Shown: in pieces, positions 37,078-49,088 of the stretch | How the letters are laid out: each line of letters begins with the position of its first letter | Position numbering within the stretch: the stretch's first letter is position 1 | NCBI GenBank assembly: GCA_039720395.1 | Contig: CM077833.1 | Span: 2,936,797-3,000,796, forward strand | Source: Liquidambar formosana | Taxonomy: Eukaryota; Streptophyta; Magnoliopsida; Saxifragales; Altingiaceae | Length of the DNA stretch: 64,000 nucleotides | Direction of reading: 5' to 3' | The notes under the pieces: generated by a model | Seen by the model: only the letters and a program-made list of their open reading frames with translations | Told to the model about the DNA's origin: nothing | Databases searched by the model: none | Position numbers and translations under genes: made by a program

Positions 37078-37208
37078 GCCTACGTATCTCCATTATTTTT
37101 TTTTGTTTTTTGTTTTTTTTTGTTTTTTTTTTTTTTTTGTTTCTTTGTTGTTTTTTTGTTTCTTTTTTTTTTTTTTTTCGAATGGAGAATCAGGTCTTAC
37201 GTAGTTCT
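37078..37208 (-). promoter_or_regulatory. LTR-type module with A-tract between convergent genes
   Basis: On the minus strand: GAACTACGTAAGACCTGATTC, then about 80 bp almost entirely of A with some G/C (T-rich on +, 37096-37178), then GGAGATACGTAGGCAACC. The same pair of motifs occurs in the Tat LTRs at 26913-26961 and 22781-22829 in the same orientation, near the LTR's 3' end. It lies about 50 bp downstream of the integrase stop and about 165 bp past the DUF7745-like stop. It may be an internal 3'-end or polyadenylation region; that is inference. Confidence 0.55.
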
Positions 37209-37261
37209 CATGCCTTAACTTTTGCCTAGGCCGCCCTTACGGGTTTTCAACCTAGCAGGCC

Positions 37262-38422
37262 TTAAACATGATATTTCTTTAATTGATCCAAATTAGTTGG
37301 ACGAACGAACTCAATTCCATCTAAATCCATGAGGCGAACAGCCCCTGCTGGCAATATTTCTTTAATAATGTATGGTCCACCCCAACTTGGCTTGAATTTT
37401 CCCCGCGGATCGAACACTGGAGCTCTGATTTCTTTCAGCACTACATCCCCTTTCTTTAGACCTCGATCTTTGACATGCTTGTTGAATGCTCTAGCAACTC
37501 TCCGTTGATACCCCTGAACATGATACAGCGCCCTTAAACGCTTTTCATCCAGCAAAGCTAACTCATCATAATGGCTCTTAACCCAGTCCACTTCTGTTAT
37601 CTGGCTCTCCACGGCAACCTTTAGTGAAGGAACCTCCAATTTAACTGGCAACACAACCTCCATTCCATAAACTAGAGAGTAAGGGGTAGCCCCTGTTGAC
37701 GACCTTATTGATGTTCTGTAACCCCATAGAGCCAATGGTAACTTCTCATGCCAGTCTGTATGTGAGTCCGTAGTCTTCTGCAGTATCTTCTTGATGTTCT
37801 TGTTAGCCGCTTCCACTGCTCCATTAGTCTGAGGACGGTATGGTGACGACAGATGGTGAACTATGCCATACTTTTGCAAGAGCTCATGGGTTTCTTTCTG
37901 AAAATGCTGGCCATTGTCTGAGATAACTTCATGCGGTACCCCATATCGATAGATGATGCTATGCTGTATAAACTGTGCTACCTTCTTGGAATTCAAGGTC
38001 TTGAAGGACGCTGCTTCCACCCACTTAGTGAAATAATCGATGGCAACCAGGATGTATTCATGCCCATTTGACGCCTTTGGCTTGATTTGTCCGATGATAT
38101 CTATCCCCCATACTGCGAATGGCCATGGTGATGACATACTTGTTAAAGGCATAGAAGGCAAATGTTGTCCACTAGCGAACAGTTGGCATTTGTGGCACTT
38201 CTTGACATGTGCGTGGCAATCTCTTTCCATGGTAGACCAATAATAGCCTACCCTCATGATTTTCTTATCCAACATATAGCCATTCATATGCGGAGCCCCT
38301 ATCCCTTCATGGATTTCTTTAATCAGATGCTCGGCTTCCTCCTCGGTGACACACAGCAGGTGGATCCCGTCGTATGAACTCCGATATAGCTTTCCTCCAC
38401 AAAGTACATAGTGACTCGCCAA
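37262..38422 (-). CDS. Tat-A integrase
   Basis: Open frame of 386 codons in the pol frame, the end of a polyprotein whose earlier part is cut off by a stop at 38456-38458. Visible parts: H38/H45/C76/C79 zinc-binding site, catalytic D108 (WGIDIIG), D169 (VISDNGQHF) and E204 (GAVEAANK) with the classic 35-residue spacing, and a C-terminal GGPYIIKEILP module ending KKYHV. This enzyme joins the cDNA ends to chromosomal DNA. All catalytic residues are present, so it could be active if made, but no in-frame start in a normal gag-pol context remains. Internal ATGs exist only by chance. Strand and frame match the RT ORF upstream. Confidence 0.85.
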   Translation of the reverse strand: MASHYVLCGGKLYRSSYDGIHLLCVTEEEAEHLIKEIHEGIGAPHMNGYMLDKKIMRVGYYWSTMERDCHAHVKKCHKCQLFASGQHLPSMPLTSMSSPWPFAVWGIDIIGQIKPKASNGHEYILVAIDYFTKWVEAASFKTLNSKKVAQFIQHSIIYRYGVPHEVISDNGQHFQKETHELLQKYGIVHHLSSPYRPQTNGAVEAANKNIKKILQKTTDSHTDWHEKLPLALWGYRTSIRSSTGATPYSLVYGMEVVLPVKLEVPSLKVAVESQITEVDWVKSHYDELALLDEKRLRALYHVQGYQRRVARAFNKHVKDRGLKKGDVVLKEIRAPVFDPRGKFKPSWGGPYIIKEILPAGAVRLMDLDGIEFVRPTNLDQLKKYHV

Positions 38423-38563
38423 CCGCCTTAGGGTTTTTCTGTCGATACGAGATGCTCATTCTGGGTACTCCCTTTCTTCAATGAATTTCATTATGTCATG
38501 GAACCACGGGTGGCCATCATTTACTTCTCCTCCTCGGATTGCACAACAGTACACGGGCTTGTC

Positions 38564-40228
38564 TCAGCATTCTATCACCAACGGCTTCACATTTCCTCCT
38601 TCAAGTATTTCCACCATGGATGCTAGGGTCGCCAGGGCATCGGCGAACTGGTTCTTGTTTCTTGAAAGGTAGTTGAACTCTATCTTTGAGAACTCCTTGG
38701 TTAGAGCTTCCAGATAGGCATGGTAGGGTAGCAACTTCTCATCTCGAGTTTTCCATTCCCCGTTTATCTGACAAATGATTAGCGCCGAGTCCCCGAACAC
38801 TTCTAATTCTTTGATCCCCAATTCAAGTGCCGCTTCCAATGCCAAGATACAGGCCTCATACTCAGCAATGTTGTTGGTAGCTTCAAACCCCAACTTGACC
38901 GCCAACGGTGTAAATGCCTCTTCAGGTGAGACCAGCAGGACTCCTATCCCATAACCTTTCTTATTGGCTGCCCCATCGAAGTATACTCTCCAAGTTTTTC
39001 TACCAATCTCTAGCACGTCCTCATTTGGGAATTGATCGTTAAACGGAGCGGATGATGACACCGGACAGCTGGCTAGGTAGTCTGCAATGACGCTTCCCTT
39101 GATAGACTTCTGATTCACGTACTTGATGTCGAATTCATTGAGGAGAATTGACCATCGAGCAGTTCTGAATGACAATACTGGCCTTTCTACCAGGTACTTC
39201 AATGGGTCCATACGATTTATCAAGAACACTTCGAAGGACATCATGTAGTGTCGGAGCTTTTGCGTCACCCATACTAGTGCCACACAAGCCTTTTCAACGG
39301 CATTGTACTTCACTTCATAGTCTGTCATTTTCTTGCTTAGGTAGTAGATGGCATTCTCCTTTGTAGACCCTTCGAGATATTGAGCTAACATAGCTCCCGT
39401 CGCGGTTTCGGTGACCATTAAGTATAACAAGAGCGGTGCACCTTGCCATGGGGGAACTAAGATTGGAGGATTGCTTAGGTATCTCTTAATGGTCTCAAAG
39501 GCCTCTTGGCATTTTTCGTTCCATACTTTTGGCACACCTTTCTTAAGCAATTTGAAGATTGGTTCGCAAACCATGGTCAAGTTGGCGATGAATCGGCTTA
39601 TGTATTGAACCCTTCCCAGAAAACCCCGGATCTGCTTCTCAGTGCTAGGCAGCTCCATCTCCACAATAGCTTTTATCTTCCCTAGGTCCACTTCTATGCC
39701 CCTCTGAGTGATCATGAATCCCAATAGCTTGCCTGCAGTGACACCAAAAGCGCACTTTTGTGGGTTTAAACGGAGATTGTACTTCTTTGCTCGCTCTAGG
39801 AATTTCTCTAGTGCCTTAAAATGCCCTTCTCTATCCACGGACTTCACGATCATATCATCGACATAAACCTCGACTTCCTTATGGATCATATCATGTAATA
39901 AGGTCATAGCTGCTCTTTGGTAAGTAGCCCCAGCATTTCTTAAGCCAAAAGGCATTACCTTGTAACAGTACGTTCCCCATTGCGTGATAAAGGCTGTTTT
40001 CTCCATGTCTTGAGGCTCCATCTTTATCTGGTTATACCTGGAGAATCCGTCCATGAAGGAGAGGAGTGCATGCCCCACTGTGCTATCTACCAACACGTCG
40101 ATATGGGGTAAAGGAAAGTCATCCTTGGGGCTCGTGGCGTTGAGATCTCGGAAGTCGACACACATCCTCACTTTCCCATCTTTTTTAGGCACAGGCACTA
40201 TATTCGACAACCACTCGGGGTACTCCAC
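38564..40228 (-). pseudogene. Tat-A reverse transcriptase and dual RNase H
   Basis: Open stretch of 554 codons bounded by in-frame stops at 40229-40231 and 38564-38566, so it is a segment of a broken polyprotein. RT blocks: VPVPKKDGKVRMCVDFRDLN, FMDGFSRYNQIKM, VMPFGLRNAGATYQ and the catalytic VYVDD at 122-125. A first RNase H-like region (YYLSKKMTDYEVKYNAVEKA) is followed in the last 140 residues by a second, plant-type RNase H (VYFDGAANKKGYGIGVLL ... NIAEYEACILALEAAL ... VFGDSALIICQ ... NQFADALATLAS). Two RNase H domains are the hallmark of the Tat lineage. Catalytic residues look intact. The frame continues at both ends past the stops into recognisable pol sequence. Confidence 0.85.
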
Positions 40229-40285
40229 AACTTAGAGGAAACCCGCGTCTAGTTGTTTAGTTACCTCTTCTTTTACTTTTAGAGC

Positions 40286-40621
40286 CTATTCTGGTTTTAA
40301 TTTTCTGAGTTTCTGCTTTACCGGCTTCTTTAGGGAATTAGTGGGGATATAGTGTTGCACAATATCGGGGTCACTGCCAAGCATGTCTTCATAAGACCAT
40401 GCAAAAGCCATAATGTTGGCTTTCAAGAGAGAGATCATCTTTTCTTTTTCAATGGGGGAGAGGGTTTTCCCAATTTTAACTATTCTTGGCAATTCATTCG
40501 TCCCTAAGTTGATTGATTCCAATTCATCCATATTAGGTTCGGTGACGCCTCTTTTCCTTTGCTCAACGAGCTCCGGGGGGACATCGTTCCTAGGATCTAT
40601 ATCTATGCCATAAATATCCAT
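40286..40621 (-). pseudogene. Tat-A pol segment before the RT core
   Basis: Open stretch of about 111 codons ending at a stop at 40286-40288. It contains RIVKIGKTLSPIEKEKMISLL and FAWSYEDMLGSDPDIVQHYI, the conserved lead-in to Tat RTs, and ends KLRKLKPE just before the RT core. The frame goes on through 40285-40229 after the stop. The true start of pol is farther upstream, on the other side of the copia insertion. Confidence 0.75.
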
Positions 40622-41055
40622 AGAGGAGAGAAAAGAGACACTGCATATATAGAGAAAGAAAACACACTTTATTGACTAGGAATAGTAGGAATGACACACA
40701 AAAGAAGAAAGAAAACAAACAAATCTATATCAATACCATGACTCCACAAAGAGAGTTGAGTAGATACATCTTATTGAATTAGGGAAATATTACTAAACTA
40801 AGACACCTACAAGCTGCTATCAGGTAGGCCAAGGTCTTCTTCTTCATGGAGCTCCGCAATGACACCACATTCAAGGTACCAATTCAGGAGTGGCATAGTA
40901 GCATGGCTAATGGACGAACCCTGGAGTTCTTCAATGGTCGAGTCTTCCACGGTGAGGATCATATCTTGGAACATTTCAGCCATAGCCCCTGCATCAAGGT
41001 TCTCTGCCCAGTCTTCTTCTTTCTTTTCCTAGAACTCATCATTGATGGCTTCATC
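40622..41055 (-). pseudogene. Tat-A linker between protease and RT, interrupted
   Basis: Acidic linker sequence in broken frame (e.g. LGLPDSSL and EDSTIEELQ on the minus strand). It stops at the TCATC duplication (41051-41055) and continues at 50748. No domain recognised. Confidence 0.5.
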
Positions 41056-42714
41056 TGTTGGGAATCGAACAAGAGGGAAAAATAGAAGTGCGGAATATAA
41101 AAAATTTTTCCTACGATTCCCAATCCCATGAATCTAACTATGCATAACACAAAATCAAACCCTAACTACAAAGAGGGTTAGAACACTTACAGAATTTTTG
41201 TCTTCTCCTTTTTGCTCCAAGCTTTGATTCCGGACAGCGGTGAATGAGCAGCCCAAGTGTGCTGCCTCCAACGGTATCCACACCTAGCTAGAGCTTCAAG
41301 TCCTTTCTTTCTTCTTCCTTGTTGTTGCTAGAGGTGGAGAAGAGAGAGAGAGAGAAGAGAGCCTCCAAAGGGCTGGACTGCTAGGGTTTATTGTGCAAGC
41401 CTCTTATGCCATGTCACACATAAGTGTGACTTATATAGGCAGCCCACTAAAGGGGGCTGGCCATGGGGAAGAAACCCTAATAGGGTTATGTGTAATTACT
41501 CTTAATTGCACATTAACCCCTATTATTTGTATCAAATACAAATAGGCCCATAAAGAACTATTCTTTATTCACTAAAACCCTTTCTCTCATAGACTTTAAA
41601 GCCCTTCTTGCATGATCAGTGTGTGACCCATTGGGTTCACATCATTAAGTAGTAGGAATAGCACAAGGTGTGCACAATGGAACTCTTTCCATTTAGGGTC
41701 TAATTGGAACTCCTTCCAATTCCCTAATTGATTATAACTCACTTATATCAATTAGGGCATCTACTAACCATGAGTAACACCTAGCATATGGCTCATGGTG
41801 TGGTCCTTAATGAGGTGAATAGTCATTTACAAAGAACCCTTCTGTTATAGTTTATAGGTTACAATTGCATCCTTCCTTCAACACAATGTCTCCAATTGAA
41901 CTAATAGGACATGGAAGTCTGTCAAGTCCCTAGTTCAATTACTTTATACTCATTCATAGATATCAACTCATTGATGAACTCATGAAACTCTTTTCATATT
42001 CATCCTACCATGGCCATGGATTTAATGAGTTATATTATGAATGCTATATGAGACATTCTCTCTCTTTTTCCTGAGAGTGATGGATCCCTTGTTGATCACT
42101 CACATGCCTTCATACACATAGCAATAGGGCCAATGAACACCTTTGCAGACCCCTGAATAGGATTTACACTTAGTGTTATCAAACTTCTAAAGCTACATGC
42201 ATAAGACAACTATGGTGTCTCAGGTCTAAGGATTACTTGTACCACTATAACAATGAGAAACTGATTGACAGGCAGGATAAAACTCCATTCAGTTTATCTC
42301 ATATCTTTGGTCACATTCAGTGTACCTATTCTTATAATAGGCACCCACTTGTTGATTGTAGTGTCTCCACACAAATAGCTTGAGACTAGCTATCCTCCTA
42401 TAGAGTCAACCTAACAAGTGCTAGTCCTATGGTTCATTACTGTCCATCATAGTGAACCTTCAACTAGGAATGCTTAAGGAGTTTAGTACAGAGATATATC
42501 TATAGTCTCAAAATTACAACTCTTTGTAATTCCATATTCTCAACTCTAACTCCATGGACATATTATGTAAATATAAATGATGCATATAAACATAATAGAA
42601 TAAGCCCTTTTATTAAATCAATAATAAATGTGACATACATAAATGAAATCAAATGATTGTTCCTAATCCCTAAACAATCATCTCTATGATTGGCTCTAGG
42701 GCATAATCCTAACA
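41056..42714 (-). repeat. 3' LTR of copia-type element 2
   Basis: On the minus strand from TGTTAGGATTATGCCC to CGATTCCCAACA. The polypurine tract AAGTGGGAGAT lies just to the right (42715-42725, minus). A minus-strand TATA box (CCTATATAAGTC) is at about 41430-41440. Confidence 0.92.
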
Positions 42715-42725
42715 ATCTCCCACTT

Positions 42726-45430
42726 GCACTAAAGCCAATCGACCATGTATCGCATACCTATCTTCTCAAGATGTTGGTCTTAGACATAACCAATTATGTT
42801 TTAAAGCTTTAGTCAGTAGGTCTACAAAAACTTATGTAGATAATATCTTCTATAATGTATCTATTACCTTTTCCAATGATTCCTCTAATCACTTGGAATT
42901 GCCGCTCTATGTGTTTGGACTTTTGATGAGACCATGATTCCTATACTTGAGCCATAGACCCATTGTTGTCACAAAACAAGGTGTGGGCAACTCAATGGAA
43001 GGAACAACTCCAAGTTCTAAATGAACTTATAGATCCAAACAGTCTCCTAGACAATGCGACAATTAATTCACCCTTAATAATGGAATCCACTGTATCTTTC
43101 ATACAGTTCTTCCATTAAATATTTCACCAACTAAAGTGAATATAAAATATACCCCATATGGATTATTTCCAAATCCATATACCCATCTACTATGAGTTTA
43201 CAATTTCCATATACAATCCAATATTCCAAATTTGAATTGACTGATAACTATTTGTAACAATTACAACATAATAGATACCAGGTTCAATACATAGTGTAGA
43301 ATAAGGCTTCTTAACACTTTAAGAACCTTACTTGTGTTATCCTGGGGCACATGCCCTTGAATAATGAATTCTTATCTGAAGTAAATCAGACCTCCCTTAG
43401 AATTCTCCATGTTGAACTCCTTCAACATTTCAACTATGTTTGATGATTTGGAGATACTTAGCAATCTATATGATCTATCTCTATAGATCTTGTTGGATGC
43501 TTCTGCCAAATCTTTCATGAATTAGTTTTTCTCCAAAAACCAAAACGATTAGGATGTCATTCATATATCATTCATAATGACTAGGATGTCATCTATACTT
43601 AGGATAAAGAAAAATGATCGCACTCCTACTAACCTTTTATACACTCATGGTTCATCTATACAATGAGAGAAATCAAACAATTTGATTACTTCAACTTTAT
43701 AGATGTTCTAATTATGAGAACCTTGTAGTCTATTATTAGACTTCTATAACTTACACACTTTTATGGTTTTTCACCATTTGATATAACATCTTTATATCCT
43801 TTTGACATATCTCATATTCAAAATGTGTGTTTATAGATAACAAGATCCAAATGGATTTCAGCATAACTATTATCAAACAAGTTTCTTTATAGACAACATT
43901 TTGCCTATGTTGAAAACATTCTTAAATAGCCAAGCCTTTTAGGTCTCCACCTGTCCATATTGGATTTAATGACTCTTAGTCATTTCTCAAGTTGATGTCA
44001 AACATCGCCTAATCATAATCAATAGGATTATCTTGGTGATCTTTATCACCAAAGAACAATTCTTTCACATTCTAATGGAGATACAATATCTCTCTTATGT
44101 TAAAGAAATATCCAATTTGATCTATGAAAAGAATGTGGTGTAATTAAAGGTTTTGTCTCAACAGAGAGAAGGGTTCAATCTTTGTTCGTTTGTGGCTTTA
44201 CAGACAATTCTATAAATTCTATCTACTTTTGCATCTTCTTGAATGAACTCTTTCTCAAGAAAATCCAGCAAACATCCTAATGGACAACTTTTGTTCATTA
44301 GGGTAATAGAAATACTATCCCAACCACTTTTGGGATATACCACAATTCAACACTTACTTGACCGTATTTCCAGATTGTCTACATTATGTTTCCAGACATA
44401 CGTAGCACAAGCCCAAGCCTTAACTTCTATAAGTTGGGTTTCTTCCCATATCATATCTGATATAATTGGGACAAAACTGGAGTGAACCCTAAATTATCAA
44501 TATGTAGCAATTTTAAGGTATATCCTAGATGGATACATTAGTAAAACTCATCATGGATCAAACCATATCTTAATAGGGTTCAATTTGTTCTCTTAGATTC
44601 ACCATTGAGCTATGGTATTCTAAGATGAGTCTACTATAATTGAATGCATGCTCTACATGACTATATACATCACAATGTATTAGTCAAATTATAAATGTAA
44701 CTCTTTCACTTCACCAAGTAAAAGATGGGTTTGGTCATCTCATAACCAAGTCATAATCGTTACATTTAAATGAGAGTCTCTACATCTCTTGTATTCTCAG
44801 AATACGTTGCATTCGCTCTAATTAGTCATTTAAATTCAGAAATCAAATTTCTGGAATGTCTTAAATGACTTAGTTAAGAAATAAGTTCCCAAAATTAATC
44901 TAGCAACTCTTGCTCTATTAAAATTTTTAAAGGTAACTTATTATCTACTTAACTTTCTGCTTCAATTTAGATTACACTAGAATCCAAAAACCAAGAAGCA
45001 GTACTAACCAACAATTTAGTTTAGAGCATGAACCAAAACTTCAAAAGTTTGGTTCTTCTAGGAAGACTGATACTTTATCAAGTTCCCTTTACAATACCTT
45101 ATGTTTACTACAAAATAATTATATTTCTTTGTCTTTGACTTTTCAAGATTTGCTTTCCTTTATGCTTCCATTTTAAATCACATCTAGCTTCTCAAGCTAT
45201 TCTATGTGATTAATCATTTTTCAAAAGAATGATTATTAATAAACAACTTTTATTACATCCTAGTCCAGAAGAAGTCCTTTATAAGTACTATACTTTATAG
45301 TATTATTTTACTCACCATACAACCTTTGTATGTGATGTAGGACATCAAAGGCATTTGCATTGACTAATTTTGCTTCTGAAGCTCATTAGTTATCAATACT
45401 ATCATATAGCATGGCAACAAGATGCCAATT
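42726..45430 (-). pseudogene. Decayed copia gag-pol of element 2
   Basis: Collinear with 13734-16440 of element 1 and carrying the same kinds of stops and frame changes. The Gag-like stretch is at about 45320-45370 and the RNase H tail at about 42990-43020. Shared damage shows that the element was already defective when both copies inserted. Confidence 0.7.
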
Positions 45431-48400
45431 GTGCATAGTGTCTTTTTCTTCTTAGGATGTTTTATGGAGGGCCTTTAAGAAAAGGCCTAATAGCATATAA
45501 ACAATCTTTTGAAATTGAGAACAATTCTCAATTTCCTAAGTCAATCAAAGAAATCGGGTTTAGTCAAACTATCAATATCCTATATATTAGGAAATAGGGG
45601 TTTTGAGGTGAGTAATGAGGTAATCTACATAAACAGAGAATTAGATTTCATTTTTATCCATAATGATTGGGTCTTTAATCATATGGTACCTCCCACTATT
45701 TTATCAAATTCCATACACCCTCTAATGGAATTCGGGAATCTCATTCCTAATGGGGATTGGGGTCCTACTGTGACCTAGAAGCCTCACATGTTAGTTTCTT
45801 GGCTTCTAACCCACAATAAGAAGACAACTCTTTGTCTATTGCTTCATAAGCAAGTTCCAATCGTTTTGCCTCTAGGGAACATATACCTCACATGTTAGTT
45901 TCTTGGAATACTTCCCTAGTTAAGTTAAACCCATCATTCACACAGGTATGTTTCGCCAAATATATACCTCACATGTTAGTTTCTTGGTATATACCAGTTT
46001 AGGCACCCCATGATATCTCATATGTGATAGTTTCAAGTAATGTCTTTAACATGGGTAGCTCCTACATGTCTGCAGCCAGGTACCCACATTAAGGGACGTT
46101 AGATGATCCTATAATGATGGAAGGCAATGAAGAATTCATTCCCTAATGACTTCTCCATTTTCAACTTAATATTAAATAAGAGGGGTTTTAAAGGGTCTCA
46201 TCAAATTAACATGCATCCTATGTATCAAAATTTAAACATATAAATTATGCTATTTATAATCATACATCTCATGCTATTATAAATCATACATCGCATGCTA
46301 TTATATATCAACATATATAAAGTACCATATTTTGATATTAGTCCCTAAGTAAATAGGTAACATATACCAAACTATGGTATTGGAGCTAATACAATTATCT
46401 CATAAATTTAAGCTCCCACTATGATGATTATGGACTTTGAGAGGATTCAATCCAAGCCAATAGATTGAATCCAAGGTCTAAGGTGGGTGTAGGTGATCGT
46501 AAAATAAACCATTCGTAACATGCATGCTTTCTTGAAACACTTCTCCAAGCTTTCAAGTCCTTCAATCTGCTCCCTTGGCTTGATGGTCTCCACCATTGGC
46601 TTGTTGGGCTCTATCATGCTCCTTTGGGTCCACCATGCTCCTTAGTGCGCTCTCGATTACATAACATTTACATAATTTAAAGAAAGGGATACATAAGGGG
46701 AATGTGGGGTACATAAGAGAATGATAGAGAGAGAGGGAGAGGGAAGGTGGCATGCAAGCCCCAAATAAATTACATCACCTTAATAAAATTACAACTCTTG
46801 AAAAATTATTACAACCCATTCATAAGACGGCCAATCACAATTGGTTTAAGGGGTATAGTCCATAATCATCATCCAAACACATACATACAATCTCATTGCA
46901 TAATGTAAAGAAAAACTGTAAGCATTAAAACATATGGGCATTATGGTAATTATCTTGAACGATTTACATTAATCTTATTAATGCATCCTAATCTTATTAG
47001 GTTTAAACAAAAATATCCAGAATTAAATAAAGTCTTAACATTTAAGACATTTAGTTTCAATTAATCAAATTAATAGAAACATATAAAGTTTCCTAAAATA
47101 ACTCTAATATCCAATATTAGGGTTTCCTTATTTAAACAAAACAATTTCATTTAATTAAGAATTTCCAGATTTTAATTTAATCCCCAATTGTATTTTAAAC
47201 CATTTAAAACATTATAAAATTAATCAATATTAATTAAATAATTAACATGGGAATTAAATAAAATCAATTAAATGATGAATTAGTGCATTAGGGTTTCCTA
47301 AAACCCTAAACCCTAAATGCATAACCCTAAACCCTAAATGCAAGCCCTAATCATTAAATGCCTTATGATTGGTCATTTAATGACCAATCATTAAAACCCT
47401 AGGTTCATACGGTATTTAATAAAAGGGATTAGGGTTTAATTAATGCCAAATAGGGTATTTATTACCCTTAATTAATTACACTAATTAGGGTTACTAAAAA
47501 CCCTAACCCTAGACATCATTAATAGTATTAATTATGCCCTAACAATTAATAACCATGATTGGTCATTTAATGACCAATCATTAACTCTTAATTAAGGTAA
47601 TTAATATTCCAATTAGGGTTTTAATTAATGCCATAATGAAATTAGGGTTTCATCATTAACTCAAAATTAGGGTTTCATCCTTAACTCTATGCAGCCGCCA
47701 CTACCAGGGGGCTGCCTGAGCTTGGCTAGGCTGCCATGGCCACCAACAACTGTGAGAGGCCATGGCCAGTCATGGGAGAACATCCTAGGGGTGTGGGACA
47801 AGCCTCTGGACATGTGAGAAGTGGTGGAAGTGGCTGCCATCATCAAGAACAATCAGGGTTTCCAAAACCCATTGCTGGAGCCATTGTTGCAGACCTTGAA
47901 GGTCACAATAGCTTCTAAATCCTTATCAATTCGACTCCTCCATTGAAACCAGCTTTTGTATCATGTCCCTACATGAAATACTAAGCTAATAGAAGAGGTT
48001 TGGATGATCAAATCATCACCAATTGTTCTAAACAATTAAAACAACAGTAGGCTGCCCAGAAATTTACAGCATACTGTCCATTGTAAGAAATTGATTTAAA
48101 ACCCAGCAAGATGAATGAATTAGGCTACCAAACGAATTTTCCCAGTATCCTACATGTCTTAGGAAACTAATGCAATTGGTTTCATGCAATTTGGAGTTCC
48201 CTAACTCAAGTTCTAATCAAAACTCCATTGATGACTTTTCTGCAGAGAAAATCTGCTATGCTGTTCATGAAAAATTTTCAAACTTTTTGAATCTTTTTCC
48301 ATCAAAACCTTTTTGAAACTTAAAGAAAATCATATACACATGATATATAATGATCCTACCATGATCTTCCATCATAAATACAGCAGCTTTAATTAGAATT

Positions 48401-49070
48401 AATTGCAAGAACCTTAGGGTTCTAAAACCCAGATTCAGCCTCCATGGTGTTCTTCTCCTTCTTCCTTCTGTTCTAGCATCTTAATCCAATTATGATGCAT
48501 CTAAATGCTTGGGAACCTTTCCCTACCATGTCTAGAACATAACCCAAGTGGTGGCAACCATTGCCATGCCTTTGATCTCCATCAATAACTCAAAGTTGTG
48601 GCTATTGCATCATTCCCGAGCAAATCTGTCTTTCCAGACAGCCTGTAGTAAAAAATTCATAACTTTCACTACAGAACTCGGATTGACGCACCGTTTGTTG
48701 GGTTGGAAAGCTTATTCGAAGAGCTTTCTAACCATATATGGCTCGAAAATTTTGGAGAAGAACTCTGAATTCGGCATGCAAAACAAGATGACGGTTTTTC
48801 ATGGCTACCATGAAAACTGTTCATAACAGTTTTATAAAACCCTAGAATCCTTATTCTTCTTCTCCAAACTCAAACCCTATGCAACCTATTGTATCCATGG
48901 CTACACTTAACCATCAATTAGAAGAGGAGTAGAAGAGAATTGACCTAGGGTTCCAAACCCTAGGTTCAGCCATGGAGGAAAACCAATTATGCAGAAAAAA
49001 TTTTCCAGATTTTTGAATCATTCAACTACACCATAATTACCAACCCATATGTATTTTGTATTATGCATAA
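45431..49070 (-). other. Non-coding leader of copia-type element 2
   Basis: About 3.6 kb without a credible ORF. It contains three direct copies of AAGAAACTAACATGTGAGG on the minus strand (about 45783-45805, 45890-45908 and 45969-45987), telomere-like CCCTAAA runs at 47300-47345, and the roughly 530 bp (about 45.42-45.95 kb) that element 1 lost to the CACTA fragment. Confidence 0.6.
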
Positions 49071-49087
49071 TCATGGCTCTGATACCA
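49071..49087 (-). other. Primer binding site (initiator tRNA-Met)
   Basis: Minus strand TGGTATCAGAGCCATGA, one base inside the 5' LTR. Confidence 0.9.
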
Positions 49088-49088
49088 C

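Noticed and set aside
38040..40613. Plus-strand ORFs opposite the Tat-A RT and integrase (e.g. 38040-38243, 39169-39366, 40413-40613)
   Set aside because: Shadows of the minus-strand pol frames.
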